A DNA stretch of 64,000 nt from NCBI GenBank assembly GCA_963663975.2, contig CAXXRA010000015.1:310001-374000 (forward strand), given 5' to 3'. Of the stretch, positions 34,210-43,048 are shown piece by piece (within the stretch, counting starts at the first letter, position 1; each line of letters opens with the position of its first letter). The translations under genes and the position numbers were made by a program. This DNA is from JANQRX01 sp963663975. Lineage in GTDB: Bacteria; Pseudomonadota; Alphaproteobacteria; Rhizobiales; Kaistiaceae. The notes under the pieces are model-generated. The model was not told the origin of the DNA. It did not search any database and saw only the letters and a list, made by a program, of their open reading frames with translations.

Positions 34210-35184
34210 ATGAAATCGCGCGTCATCAGAGTGTCCCGCCAGGGAGACCCGTCGGTCATGGATCTGGTCACGGTCGAGATTGCGCCGCCGGGTCCCGGAC
34301 AGGCCCTCGTCCGCCACACCGCGATTGGGCTCAACTATCTGGATGTCTACCACCGGTCCGGGCAGGTTTCCTTGCCGGTGCCGACCGGCATCGGTGCGGA
34401 AGCAGCCGGCATCGTCGAGGCCGTAGGCGGCGATGTCAGCGAGCTCAACCCGGGCGACCGCGTCGCCTACGCCGGCGGTGCTCCCGGGTCCTATGCCGAA
34501 TACCGCAACGTTGTCGCCGACCGGTTGGTCACGCTGCCTGATACGATAAGCGACGAGCAGGCCGCCGCGGTCATGCTGAAAGGGATGACGGTGGAATACC
34601 TGCTCAACCGCACCTACCCGGTCCGCTCCGGCGAGTTCGTCCTGTTCTACGCGGCGGCCGGCGGCGTCGGCTCGATCGCCGGCCAATGGGGCCGGGCGTT
34701 GGGCGCCCGCATGATCGGAATCGCCGGCGGCGCGGACAAGCGCGCGTTGGCGCTGGAACACGGTTACGAGGTTGTCATCGATCGAAACCGCGAGGACGTT
34801 GCCAAGCGTGTCATGGAGTTGACCGGGGACCAGGGCGTTCCGGTCGTTTACGATTCGGCTGGCAAGGACACCTTCGACCAGTCGATCAAATGCCTGGCGC
34901 CGCGCGGCTATTTTGTTTCGTTCGGATCGACCACGGGGCCGGTGCCGCCGGTTGCGCCATCGACGCTAGCGGCGGCTTCGCTCTACTTCACCCGCCCCAC
35001 CCTCGGCACCTACACGGCCAGCCGCGAGGATCGGCTCGCCTCGGCCGAACAGGTTTTCTCCATGGTCGAAAAGGGCGACATCACGGTCGACATTCGTCAG
35101 CGCTACCCTTTGGCGGACGCCGTGCAGGCCCACCGCGATCTGGAAGCCGGGAACACCACCGGCTCATCCATTCTGACGCCCTGA
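34210..35184 (+). CDS. qor: NADPH:quinone oxidoreductase (zeta-crystallin-like)
   Basis: A 324-residue MDR-superfamily reductase without zinc ligands. GLNYLDVYHRSGQVSLPVPTGIGAEAAGIVEAVG and the coenzyme-binding FYAAAGGVGSIAGQWGRALGA are standard for QorA. ATG 34210 follows GGAGAGGACGGCCA, a good ribosome binding site, so I prefer it to the earlier in-frame ATG at 34180. It would reduce quinones one electron at a time with NADPH. A 189-bp gap precedes it in which I see nothing else. Confidence 0.92.
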   Translation: MKSRVIRVSRQGDPSVMDLVTVEIAPPGPGQALVRHTAIGLNYLDVYHRSGQVSLPVPTGIGAEAAGIVEAVGGDVSELNPGDRVAYAGGAPGSYAEYRNVVADRLVTLPDTISDEQAAAVMLKGMTVEYLLNRTYPVRSGEFVLFYAAAGGVGSIAGQWGRALGARMIGIAGGADKRALALEHGYEVVIDRNREDVAKRVMELTGDQGVPVVYDSAGKDTFDQSIKCLAPRGYFVSFGSTTGPVPPVAPSTLAAASLYFTRPTLGTYTASREDRLASAEQVFSMVEKGDITVDIRQRYPLADAVQAHRDLEAGNTTGSSILTP

Positions 35185-35230
35185 GCTTGGCGTCGTCTCC
35201 TGCCCCGAACGCTCGAGTTTCACACCCCGG

Positions 35231-35691
35231 CTATCGTCGAACGCCGCACACTTCTACAGATGCCCACGTGCATCCCCCGTCCACCGCATCTTGCACCGTT
35301 GCATAGCACCTGTTGCTCTCCGCACACGTGTGGGGCACGTCAGCTGCACAGCAACCGCTTGAGCAAGCGGCCTTGCCCTGTAAGCATTGACAATTCGTTT
35401 CGCAGGAATATCCATTCTGACAGCAAGTAGCGCCACAATATACGGGGTATCCTGCCGGGCAGGATTGCGCCAGTCGCTGAAATGGAGCAGTTGTTGATAA
35501 AGGCGATCGTTGTATAGGACTATAAGGTAATTGTTTATTAAAAACTGTTCCTCCCTCAAGTAACACGAAATTTCTTCATACAAAGAACTGTTGAGATACC
35601 TGATATTTTCGTCCTGAGCTTTTGACGAATTTCCGGATATCCATATGAAAAACACCAAACTAGAAAGGACGACGATCGAAATTGTCTTCAT
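35231..35691 (-). pseudogene. Secreted cysteine-rich small protein, frameshifted
   Basis: From ATG 35691 a signal peptide is clear (MKTISIVVLSSLVFFIWISGNSSKAQ). After a stretch rich in Tyr/Leu the reading changes frame, between about 35460 and 35560, into a Cys-rich tail: CPAGYPVYCGATCCQNGYSC, then CQCLQGKAACSSGCC and CAESNRCYATVQDAVDGGC. About 14 Cys in 70 residues suggest a disulphide-stabilised exported protein. I do not know a family. Adding one base gives about 153 residues. Confidence 0.55.
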
Positions 35692-35854
35692 CTCTCCAGC
35701 TCCATTGCCGCGCCCACTGGCCGACAATGGTAACACAACGGGCATCCGGCCACGAATTTCTGCCCTGAGCTGTCACGCGAGCATCGTAGGATTCGAACTC
35801 AACGCCTGAAAACCCGGCGGCGGCGTTTGCGATCGGCGCACGCCGTTCCTGGCG

Positions 35855-36859
35855 CTAGGCCCCTGCCGGTCCGGGGAAAGGCCCCAAATGGGTCGCCCGA
35901 TGCTCCACCTGAAATATGTGGTTGTAGAGCTGCGCCACCCACTGTTTGCCCTCCGTTGTTTGCTCGAGATAACGCAGCGCCGGGCCGATCAGCGGCTGGA
36001 CCTGCGTCCAGAAGAAATCCGGATAGTGTTCAAGCAGGTCCATCGGCGACTGGTAACCGAGTTGGGCGGCGAGGCCGACCTCGACAAACTCGTGATACAG
36101 GCCGTTGAGCTTGCTGTGATAGAACGGATCGGCCATCTGGCCGATCAAATCGGCCGCGCGAACCAGCGCCGGCTCGCTGTCGGTCGCGGCGTAGCGCGGA
36201 TCGTCGGGCAGCGGAAAACGGGTGAAGTCGATCGCCTCGGCAATCCTGTTTTCGTCGATCAACTCGGAGCGGCCAAAACGTTCCAGAACGTAGATGATGC
36301 CTCGATCAACATGATAGGGGGCAAGAAACGCGTCCGAGGCTCCGCGCGGTGGAGTGATCAAGTCGCCATCCTTGTTGATGACCACCGCACTGTCGCCATC
36401 GCCGCTGCAAATGCCCCTCGTATAGCCGATATCGTGGACCAGAAGCGCCACGGTATAGTGCAGCCAGTCTTCCGGCAGCAGCGCCCCTGACAGCAGACGG
36501 CCGCGTAAAATCTGCTGGCCGACGAGCGTCACCATCATGGTGTGTTCGGCGTCATGGTAGAGCGCATCGGAGTTCCCGAGCCGCTCGAGAACCAGGCGGG
36601 CGGCGCCGCCGATATAGGCGCCATATTCCGGCTTTCGAAACGAGAAATGTTGCAGGTAGAGGTCCGACAAATTGTCGGCGAAGGCGGAAGCGGCGACCGA
36701 TGATGGATTGAACATCCCTAAGGCTCTGAAGAATGATGATCCGAACGACCCCGGATTGTTATCATGGGGGTGGCCTTGCGGAAAATCGGAAGCACGGCCC
36801 GACAGCGTTGGATACAATAAATTCGCCATCTCCCGTCGAATCTCAAGCCGTTCCGGCAA
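35855..36859 (-). CDS. HD-domain metal-dependent phosphohydrolase-like protein
   Basis: A 334-residue protein. The HD signature is present as YHDAEHTMMVTLVGQ (about residue 100) and LLVHDIGYTRGI (about 140), followed by APYHVDRGIIYVLERFG and LVRAADLIGQMADP. It strongly resembles HD metalloproteins I know from cyanobacteria in its landmarks (FSFRKPEYGAYIGGAARLVLERLGNSDA). The substrate is unknown. The start is uncertain: ATG 36829 or a later Met (MFNPSS) are alternatives. It converges with nothing; a 163-bp gap (35692-35854) shows nothing. Confidence 0.8.
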   Translation of the reverse strand: MPERLEIRREMANLLYPTLSGRASDFPQGHPHDNNPGSFGSSFFRALGMFNPSSVAASAFADNLSDLYLQHFSFRKPEYGAYIGGAARLVLERLGNSDALYHDAEHTMMVTLVGQQILRGRLLSGALLPEDWLHYTVALLVHDIGYTRGICSGDGDSAVVINKDGDLITPPRGASDAFLAPYHVDRGIIYVLERFGRSELIDENRIAEAIDFTRFPLPDDPRYAATDSEPALVRAADLIGQMADPFYHSKLNGLYHEFVEVGLAAQLGYQSPMDLLEHYPDFFWTQVQPLIGPALRYLEQTTEGKQWVAQLYNHIFQVEHRATHLGPFPGPAGA

Positions 36860-36915
36860 GCGATGTCGTCCTTCGAGGAATGAAATCTGGAGCGGACGAC
36901 GGGATCGTTCGGCCG

Positions 36916-37092
36916 CTATTGGCCGCCGTCCTCGCTTTCCTCCCCCGCCGTCGGCTTGGCGTGCTTGGGGCGGCGATTGTAGCTGCCGGCGTCCTTGGTG
37001 ACGCGCTTGCGGTAACGCGGGTCGGAGAGCTGGCGCGCCAGCGGATTGCGCTTGGCCGGAGGCCGTCCGCGCTTGGATTTCTTGCCCTTCAT
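36916..37092 (-). CDS. Small basic protein, tentatively ArfA-like ribosome-rescue factor
   Basis: A 58-residue basic protein: MKGKKSKRGRPPAKRNPLAR, then QLSDPRYRKRVTKDAGSYNRRPKHAK and an acidic end. The pattern LxDPxxRxRVxKxxGSYxRxxKH is very like ArfA, which brings RF2 to stalled ribosomes when tmRNA fails. This is by comparison from memory. Start ATG 37092 lies 7 bp inside the end of a MITE-like repeat, whose AAAGGG run lies 11 bp upstream of the ATG. An upstream-extended frame to 37302 would read through the repeat and is unlikely. Confidence 0.5.
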   Translation of the reverse strand: MKGKKSKRGRPPAKRNPLARQLSDPRYRKRVTKDAGSYNRRPKHAKPTAGEESEDGGQ

Positions 37093-37486
37093 CGCTGCTA
37101 GAGCCCTTTTGACCAACCCTTGAGTCAATTCTGTTTCGCGATTGGGGAGGCGATCCGGCGTCGAAACGATCGACGGGCGATGCCCCCGCATCGGTTGGCC
37201 CGGACTTCTCACACTGGACATGACCTGCGCCGGTTCAGGCCGTTGACAGGGCAGGAGAACGGCGAAGAGCGATGCTGTCGCATCGGCCAAGCCGTTCGAC
37301 ACACCCTGACAGCGGCCTCGGCCGGCCCTTCGGGTTGCGTGTCAAACGGCTTTCAATATTGACCCCCGATCGGCGTGCAAAATTGACTCCCCTGAGCGGC
37401 ACGGCGGAGGTTGTCCCGGTAGTCAATAGGGGGGGTACCTGTTGACCCACCGGGGCAACCGGGCCGCAGGCACGGCCGGCGGCGGC

Positions 37487-38215
37487 TCAGGAGCGGTTCT
37501 TGAAGCGCCAGCTCTCGTTGCCGGTCTCGATGATCTCGCAATGATGGGTGAGACGGTCGAGCAGGGCTGTGGTCATCTTGGGGTCGCCGAAGACGGATGG
37601 CCATTCGCCGAAGGCGAGGTTGGTGGTGATGACGATAGAGGTGCGCTCGTAGAGCCGGCTCATGAGGTGGAAGAGCAGCTGCCCGCCGGCCTGGGCGAAG
37701 GGCAGGTAGCCGAGTTCGTCGAGGATGACGAAGTCGCGGCGTACAAGCTGATCTGCGGTGCGGCCCTGGCGTCCGGCGCGGAGCTCGGCCTCGAGGTGGT
37801 TGACCAGGTCGACGACGTTGTAGCAGCGGCCCCGGGCGCCCTTGCGGATGCAGGAGCGCGCGATGGCGACGGCGAGATGGGTCTTGCCGGTGCCGGTGCC
37901 GCCGACCAGCACGATGTTGCGCTTGCCCTCCAGGAAGCCGCCGCCGGCGAGCTCCTGGATCAGGGGCTCGTTGACTGGCGAGGCGGCGAAGTCGAAGTCG
38001 GCCAGCTCCTTGGCCGTTGGCAACCTGGCGGACGCCATCTGGTACTTGATCGAGCGCGCCGTCTTGTCGGCGATCTCGACCTGCAGCAGCGTACCGATGA
38101 TCTGCTGCACCGGATGACGACGCTTGAGCCCGTCGGCAAGGATGTCGTCGTAGGCGGCGCGCATGCCCGCGAGCTTCAACGCCGTCATCATCGCCAGCAC
38201 CTCATGACGCTCCAT
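37487..38215 (-). CDS. istB: IS21 helper ATPase IstB
   Basis: A 242-residue AAA+ ATPase of the IstB/DnaC type: Walker A GGTGTGKTHLAVAIA (about residue 104), Walker B DFVILDELGYLPF and SIVITTNLAFGEWPSVFGD. It aids IstA in target selection and integrase assembly. The start overlaps the end of istA by 14 bp, as is usual in IS21. Confidence 0.93.
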   Translation of the reverse strand: MERHEVLAMMTALKLAGMRAAYDDILADGLKRRHPVQQIIGTLLQVEIADKTARSIKYQMASARLPTAKELADFDFAASPVNEPLIQELAGGGFLEGKRNIVLVGGTGTGKTHLAVAIARSCIRKGARGRCYNVVDLVNHLEAELRAGRQGRTADQLVRRDFVILDELGYLPFAQAGGQLLFHLMSRLYERTSIVITTNLAFGEWPSVFGDPKMTTALLDRLTHHCEIIETGNESWRFKNRS

Positions 38216-39726
38216 GACCGGCCTCCCTCAGGCGATCGTAGCGCTGACAGTCGGCCACCGGCCGGTGGCGAAGCTGCAGGCCCTCGGGCGTCGGGATGGT
38301 CGCCGGCGGTGCCGGCTGGCACTGCCGGGCGAGGATGTTGAGCACGACGTCGGCGCTGCAGGCGCCGCAGTCGAGCGCCTCGGCACAGGCCGCCTCGACC
38401 GCCTCCAGCCCGTCCTCCTGAACCGCCGCGAGGATCCTCACGAACTGCCTGTCACCGTCGTCGCAACCCGTCAGCCGGGCCCGTATGCGGCCGAGCGCGC
38501 CGGGCAGTTGCCAGCCCTTGAAGGGCGCGCCATTGCGCAGCGCGCCGGGCTTCCTCGTCAGGATCGGCACGTAGTGCCACGGATCGTAGGCGACCTGGCC
38601 GCGCCCGAAGCTGCGGGGATGCTCGGCGACGGTCTCGCCGTCCTGGCGGATGACGATCCGATCGGCGTAGGCCCGCACGTCGACCGGCCGCCCGACGGCA
38701 CGGGCGGCGACGCTGTAGTGGTTGTTGTCGAAGCGCACCAGACAGGTCTTGGACACCGCCACCTCGGTGGCGTGGAAGCCGTCGAAGGGGCCGCGATAGG
38801 CCATCAAGAAGGGCCGCTCCTCCTCGAACACCTGCCACACCGTCTTGCTCTCGATCGTCGGATGCGGCCGCTTCTTGGCGTCCTCGATACACCGATCCAT
38901 CAGCCACTCGTTGATCTCGACGTAGGAGCGGCCCCGCGGGATGGGCACGAACAGGCGGCCGCGGACGTCACCCACCTGCCTCTCGACCTGCCCCTTCTCC
39001 CAGCCCGCACCCGGAGTGCACGCCACCGGCTCCACCAGATGGTGGGAGCACAGCTCCAGAAAGCGCCGATTGTAGGCGCGCTCCTTGCCGACGAAGACCA
39101 TGCTCACCGCCGTCTTCATGTTGTCGTAGATGCCCCGCCGGCAGACCCCGCCGAAGAAGTGGAAGGCCCGTTCGTGCGCCTCGAACACCATCTCCTGGCT
39201 CTCGCGCGGGAAGATTCTGAACCAGCTGCATGCGGCTGTAGCAGAGCCGCATGTGCGCCGCCTTCACCTTGGTCGTCACACCCGACAGGCGCGCGTACTC
39301 GTGGCTCCAGTCGAACTGGTAGGCCTCGCCGGGATCGAAGCTCAGCGGCACAAAACCCTGCGACGGCGACAACAGCCGCCACCGCCGACGCCAGGTCCTG
39401 GCGTAGCGGCGCACTGCGTCGTAGCCGCCGCCATAGCCCAGAGCCGCAAGGTCTTCATGAATCCGCAGCAGAGACAGCCGATCCCGGCGCGGCCTCTTCT
39501 CGTTGGCCTCCAGCTGGCGCTCGAGCTCATCCACCCACGGCCCAAGCTTCGGCATCGGCTGGATCTTGCGCTCGTAGCTGTACGAGGTCTCATCGCCCCG
39601 CACCACCTTGCGCACCGTGTTCTTCGAAACCCTCAAATCCCGGGCGATCTTCTTGATCGGAACGCCCCTCACCAGATGATCCCGACGTATCCGTGCGATC
39701 GTCTCCACAACCAGCATCTCCCCCAC
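38202..39726 (-). pseudogene. istA: IS21 transposase IstA, single-base frameshift
   Basis: The N-terminal 180 residues (IARIRRDHLVRGVPIKKIARDLRVSKNTVRKVV helix-turn-helix, then FDPGEAYQFDWSHEYARLSG with the first catalytic Asp) and the C-terminal part (FEAHERAFHFFGGVCRRGIYDNMKTAV ... EKGQVERQVGDVRGRLFVP with the catalytic Glu region) are in different frames. The change is at about 39212-39220, where GTTCAGAATCTTC has one extra A relative to GTTCAGATCTTC. Corrected length is 507 residues. The copy is probably immobile on its own. Confidence 0.9.
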
Positions 39727-40190
39727 CTCGTCTGTCCAAACAACGAGGTGTGTTAAAAATCACAAAACCAGGGGGGTCAATTTTGGACGCCGATTACCCC
39801 ACCAAGGGGGTCAATATTCCACGCCGATCAACACGTTGCGTTTCGGCCGACACCTGCCGTGTCGGGTGGCTCAACCGTATGACCAGATGCGCTTTTCGCC
39901 GCCCTTCTCGCATCTGTCTCGCCGAAACAGCAACGCAGGCCCGTGTCCAGTGTGAGAAATCCGGGCTAAATTGGATCGGCGTTGGGCGCCCGCCAATCGA
40001 TAAACCCGAAGGGACGGGCGATTTTGCGCCAACTCCTGCGCCAAGTCTCTCGAGCGTATCCAGATACGCTCATCAATCCTTGACTTGATCTTGTCACAAA
40101 ATCGCTCCGTCAGAATGGCTCAGGGTTGGTTGAAAGCGCTCTAACCGCCGGCCGTTGACCCGGCCCGTGTGCTCCCATATCTGAGGCCCC

Positions 40191-40754
40191 GTGGCCAAGC
40201 TCGATATCATAACCCTGCCGGACCGAATCCTGAGGCAGAAAAGCGCGCCGGTGGAAAGCGTCGACGATGAGGTGCGCGCCTTCATGGATTCCATGCTGGA
40301 GACCATGTATGAGGCGCCCGGCATCGGCCTGGCGGCGATCCAGGTCGGCCAGCCGCGCCGCATCATCACCATCGACTGCGCCGGCCGCGAGGACGAGGAC
40401 GCCGAAGAGGACGCCGAAGAGGAGGTCGAGCCCAATCCGCTGTTCTTCGTCAATCCGGAGATTCTGTGGGTGTCGGCCGAGCGCGCCGCCCATGAGGAGG
40501 GCTGCCTGTCGATCCCGGAATATTTCGCCGAGGTCGAACGCCCGGCCTCGGTCCGCATCGCCTATCTCGACCGCGACGGCAAGCCCAGCGAGATGGAGGC
40601 CGGCGGCGTGCTGGCGGTGTGCATCCAGCACGAGATCGACCATCTCGACGGCACCCTGTTCATCGACCATTTGTCGCGGCTGAAGCGCGACATGGTGGTC
40701 AAGAAATTCACCAAGCAGGCGCGACAGGCCGGTTCCAAGGCGCTGCCGCTGTAG
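40191..40754 (+). CDS. def: Peptide deformylase
   Basis: A 187-residue metalloenzyme removing formyl from nascent proteins. Motifs I-III are intact: GIGLAAIQ (about residue 44), EGCLSIP (about 103) and QHEIDHLDG (about 146), giving Cys and two His metal ligands plus the catalytic Glu. A short acidic insertion (REDEDAEEDAEEEVE) sits in the usual variable loop. It starts with GTG 40191; its TAG stop is the first three bases of the repeat at 40752. Confidence 0.95.
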   Translation: MAKLDIITLPDRILRQKSAPVESVDDEVRAFMDSMLETMYEAPGIGLAAIQVGQPRRIITIDCAGREDEDAEEDAEEEVEPNPLFFVNPEILWVSAERAAHEEGCLSIPEYFAEVERPASVRIAYLDRDGKPSEMEAGGVLAVCIQHEIDHLDGTLFIDHLSRLKRDMVVKKFTKQARQAGSKALPL

Positions 40755-41210
40755 AGCCCTTTCGACCAACTCTGAGCCATTCTGACGGAGCGATTTTGTA
40801 GCAAGATCAAGTCAAGGCTTGAAGGGCGTATCTGGATACGGTCGAGGGACTTGGCGCAGGAATTGGCGCAAAATCGCCCGTCCCTTCGGGTTTGTTGATT
40901 GGCGGGCACCCAACGCCGGATCAATTTAGCCCGGATTTCTCACACTGGACACGGGGCCTGCGTTGCTGTTTCGGCGAGGCAGATGCGAGAAGGGCGGCGA
41001 AAAGCGTATCTGGTGATACGGTTGAGCCGCCCGACACGGCAGATGTCCGCCGAAACGCAACCCGAAGGGCCTCAACCGGCGCAGGTCATGTCCAGTGTGA
41101 GAAGTCCGGGCTAGAACGATGCGGTGGCATCGCCCGTCGATCGTTTCGACGCTGGCTCACCTCGCCAATCGTGAAACAGAATTGACCCAGAGTTGGTCGA
41201 AAGGGCTCTG
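40752..41210. repeat. MITE-like element, long copy between def and fmt
   Basis: 459 bp with ends TAGAGCCCTTTCGACCAACT and AGTTGGTCGAAAGGGCTCTG, so a terminal inverted repeat with the right TA changed to TG. Inside, the arms CGGATTTCTCACACTGGACA and TGTCCAGTGTGAGAAGTCCG form a second nested palindrome, and GCCCTTCTCGCATCTGCC-type segments pair in the centre. It supplies the def stop codon. Confidence 0.85.
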
Positions 41211-41361
41211 GTGGATCAACCGGGGCATGTGAGTCCAAACAAGCTTGTCGATGAATGGCTTGTAAGGCATTCTAATGTCTCGATAAGTTGGTCCATCAGC
41301 AAAGACTCCAGTGGTCCGAAACGATGGCTTCGAACCACCAGTGCCCGGCGGTCAAGACACC

Positions 41362-42285
41362 ATGCGCGTCGCTTTCTTCGGAACGCCGGATTTCGCGGTC
41401 CCCACGCTGACCGAGATCGTCGGCCAGGGGCATGAGATCGCCGCCGTCTACACCAGGCCGCCGCGTGCCGCCGGCCGCGGTCTGGCCGAGCGCAACTCGC
41501 CGGTGCACGACGTGGCGGCGGGATTCGACCTCACGGTTGTCACGCCCACGACCCTGAAATCCGACCGCGAGGCGGAGCGCTTCGCCGGGCTCGGCGTCGA
41601 TGTCGGCGTGGTCGTTGCCTATGGCGCTCTGCTGCCGCCGACGTTCCTGTGCGCCCCGCCCCATGGCTGCCTCAATCTGCACGCTTCGCTGCTGCCGCGC
41701 TGGCGCGGTGCCGCCCCGGTCGCCCGGGCGATCATGGCCGGCGACCCGGAGACCGGCGTCATGGTGATGCAGATGGAGGATGGGCTCGACACCGGCCCGG
41801 TCGCCATGAGCGAGCGGGTGGGAATCGGCCCCGACGAGACCGCCGGCGATCTTGCCGAACGGCTTTCCCGCCTCGGCGCCGATTTGATGGTGCGGGCGCT
41901 GGCCGCTCTGGGGCGCGGTGCGCTCGATCTGACGCCGCAGTCGGCGGACGGCGCGACCTACGCCAGCAAGCTCGACAAGAACGAAACGCGCATCGACTGG
42001 TCGCGTCCGGCGACCGACGTCCACAACCATATTCGCGGCCTGGCGCCATGGCCCGGTGCCTGGTTCCAGGTCGAACTCGGCCGCAAGACCGAACGGGTCA
42101 AGGTGCTGCGCTCGACCCTGGTTGAGGACCAAGGCGCCCCCGGCGCGGTCATCGGCGAGGCTCTCACCATCGCCTGCGGGTCGGGCGCGGTGCGGCTGCT
42201 CGACGTCCAGCGCGCCGGCAAACAGCCTGCCGCGGCGGCCGATTTCCTGCGCGGCGTACCGTCGCCGCTCGCCTCCGTGTCGTGA
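41362..42285 (+). CDS. fmt: Methionyl-tRNA formyltransferase
   Basis: A 307-residue Fmt that formylates initiator Met-tRNA with 10-formyl-THF. It begins MRVAFFGTPDFAVPTLTEIV, and the catalytic region has LNLHASLLPRWRGAAPVARAIMAGDPETGV (Asn/His) and the expected Asp (MEDGLDTGPV). The C-terminal OB-like domain (TYASKLDKNETRIDW onward) is complete. ATG 41362 gives the standard start. It is followed after 10 bp by truA. Nothing is evident in 41211-41361. Confidence 0.96.
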   Translation: MRVAFFGTPDFAVPTLTEIVGQGHEIAAVYTRPPRAAGRGLAERNSPVHDVAAGFDLTVVTPTTLKSDREAERFAGLGVDVGVVVAYGALLPPTFLCAPPHGCLNLHASLLPRWRGAAPVARAIMAGDPETGVMVMQMEDGLDTGPVAMSERVGIGPDETAGDLAERLSRLGADLMVRALAALGRGALDLTPQSADGATYASKLDKNETRIDWSRPATDVHNHIRGLAPWPGAWFQVELGRKTERVKVLRSTLVEDQGAPGAVIGEALTIACGSGAVRLLDVQRAGKQPAAAADFLRGVPSPLASVS

Positions 42286-42295
42286 CCATCCGGCC

Positions 42296-43030
42296 ATGCG
42301 TTTCAAGCTCACAATCGAGTTCGACGGCGGGCCCTTCGTCGGCTGGCAACGACAGCGCAACGGCCGCTCCGTGCAGCAGGTGCTGGAGGAGGCGGTGCTG
42401 GCCTTTGCCGGCGAGGCGGCGGTGATCAACGGTGCCGGTCGCACCGACGCCGGCGTCCATGCCCTCGGTCAGGTCGCCCATCTCGATCTGGTGCGCGACT
42501 GGCCGGCCGAGACCGTGCGCGACGCGCTCAATGCCTTCATGAAATCGGAGCCGGTGGTGGTGCTGTCGGCCGATCAGGTCGGCGATGATTTCGACGCCCG
42601 CACCTCCGCCACCGCCCGCCATTACCGCTACCGCATCCTCAACCGGCGCCCGCCGCCGGCGGTTGAACGCGGGCAGGCGTGGTGGGTGGCGGTGCCGCTT
42701 GACCACGCGGCGATGCACCAGGCTGGCCAGGCGCTGGTCGGCAAGCACGACTTCACCACCTTCCGCGCCGCCGCCTGCCAGGCCAGATCACCGCTCAGGA
42801 CCCTCGATCGGCTGGCCGTCACCCGGGCCGGCGACGAGGTGGTGATCGAGGTTTCGGCGCGCTCCTTCCTCCACCATCAGGTCCGCTCCTTTGCCGGCTC
42901 GCTGAAGCTGGTCGGCGAGGGCAGTTGGCCGATTGTCGCGGTCGGCGAGGCGCTGGTCGCCCGTGACCGCAAGCGCTGCGGTCCGGTCGCACCGGCCGAG
43001 GGCCTCTACCTGGTCGCCGTCGACTACTAG
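42296..43030 (+). CDS. truA: tRNA pseudouridine synthase A
   Basis: A 244-residue TruA that modifies positions 38-40 of the tRNA anticodon stem. It has FDGGPFVGWQRQRNGRSVQ, the catalytic Asp in GAGRTDAGVHALGQVAH (about residue 52), ATARHYRYRILNRR and RSFLHHQVRSFAGSL. The length is standard. It ends the def-fmt-truA series and converges on the membrane protein gene at 43049. Confidence 0.96.
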   Translation: MRFKLTIEFDGGPFVGWQRQRNGRSVQQVLEEAVLAFAGEAAVINGAGRTDAGVHALGQVAHLDLVRDWPAETVRDALNAFMKSEPVVVLSADQVGDDFDARTSATARHYRYRILNRRPPPAVERGQAWWVAVPLDHAAMHQAGQALVGKHDFTTFRAAACQARSPLRTLDRLAVTRAGDEVVIEVSARSFLHHQVRSFAGSLKLVGEGSWPIVAVGEALVARDRKRCGPVAPAEGLYLVAVDY

Positions 43031-43048
43031 GTGTGTCGATCAGGCTGC

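Larger units (their letters stand above)
37340..39834. mobile_element. IS21-family insertion sequence, 2495 bp
   Basis: Ends match as inverted repeats: left GTGTCAAACGGCTTTCAATA followed by TTGACCCCC; right, reverse-complemented, GTGTTGATCGGCGTGGAATA followed by TTGACCCCC. A second inner repeat (CGGCGTGCAAAATTGAC / CGGCGTCCAAAATTGAC) lies at both ends. The 5-bp target duplication GTTGC flanks it at 37335-37339 and 39835-39839. It carries istA (frameshifted) and istB on the minus strand. The insertion split a dispersed repeat. Confidence 0.9.
37099..40143. repeat. Long MITE-like element interrupted by IS21
   Basis: Starts TAGAGCCCTTTTGACCAA at 37099 and ends TTGGTTGAAAGCGCTCTA at 40143. The two flanks around the IS21 insertion, joined and with one copy of the 5-bp target duplication removed, give a 545-bp element that matches the 459-bp long copy at 40752-41210 in reverse orientation. 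Shared internal pieces include TCACACTGGACA / TGTCCAGTGTGA arms, TTTCGGC..GCCGAAA palindromes and the AAATCGCTCCGTCAGAATGG end block. Confidence 0.8.

Noticed and set aside
37099..37330. Longer version of the ArfA-like protein starting at 37302
   Set aside because: The added residues are encoded by the palindromic repeat and show no conservation pattern; ATG 37092 fits the family better.
38214..39656. 480-codon plus-strand frame
   Set aside because: Antisense to istA; the minus strand carries clear IstA motifs.
41300..41361. tRNA-like 3' fragment before fmt (GGCTTCGAACCACCAG)
   Set aside because: The putative T-stem does not pair and no acceptor partner is found.
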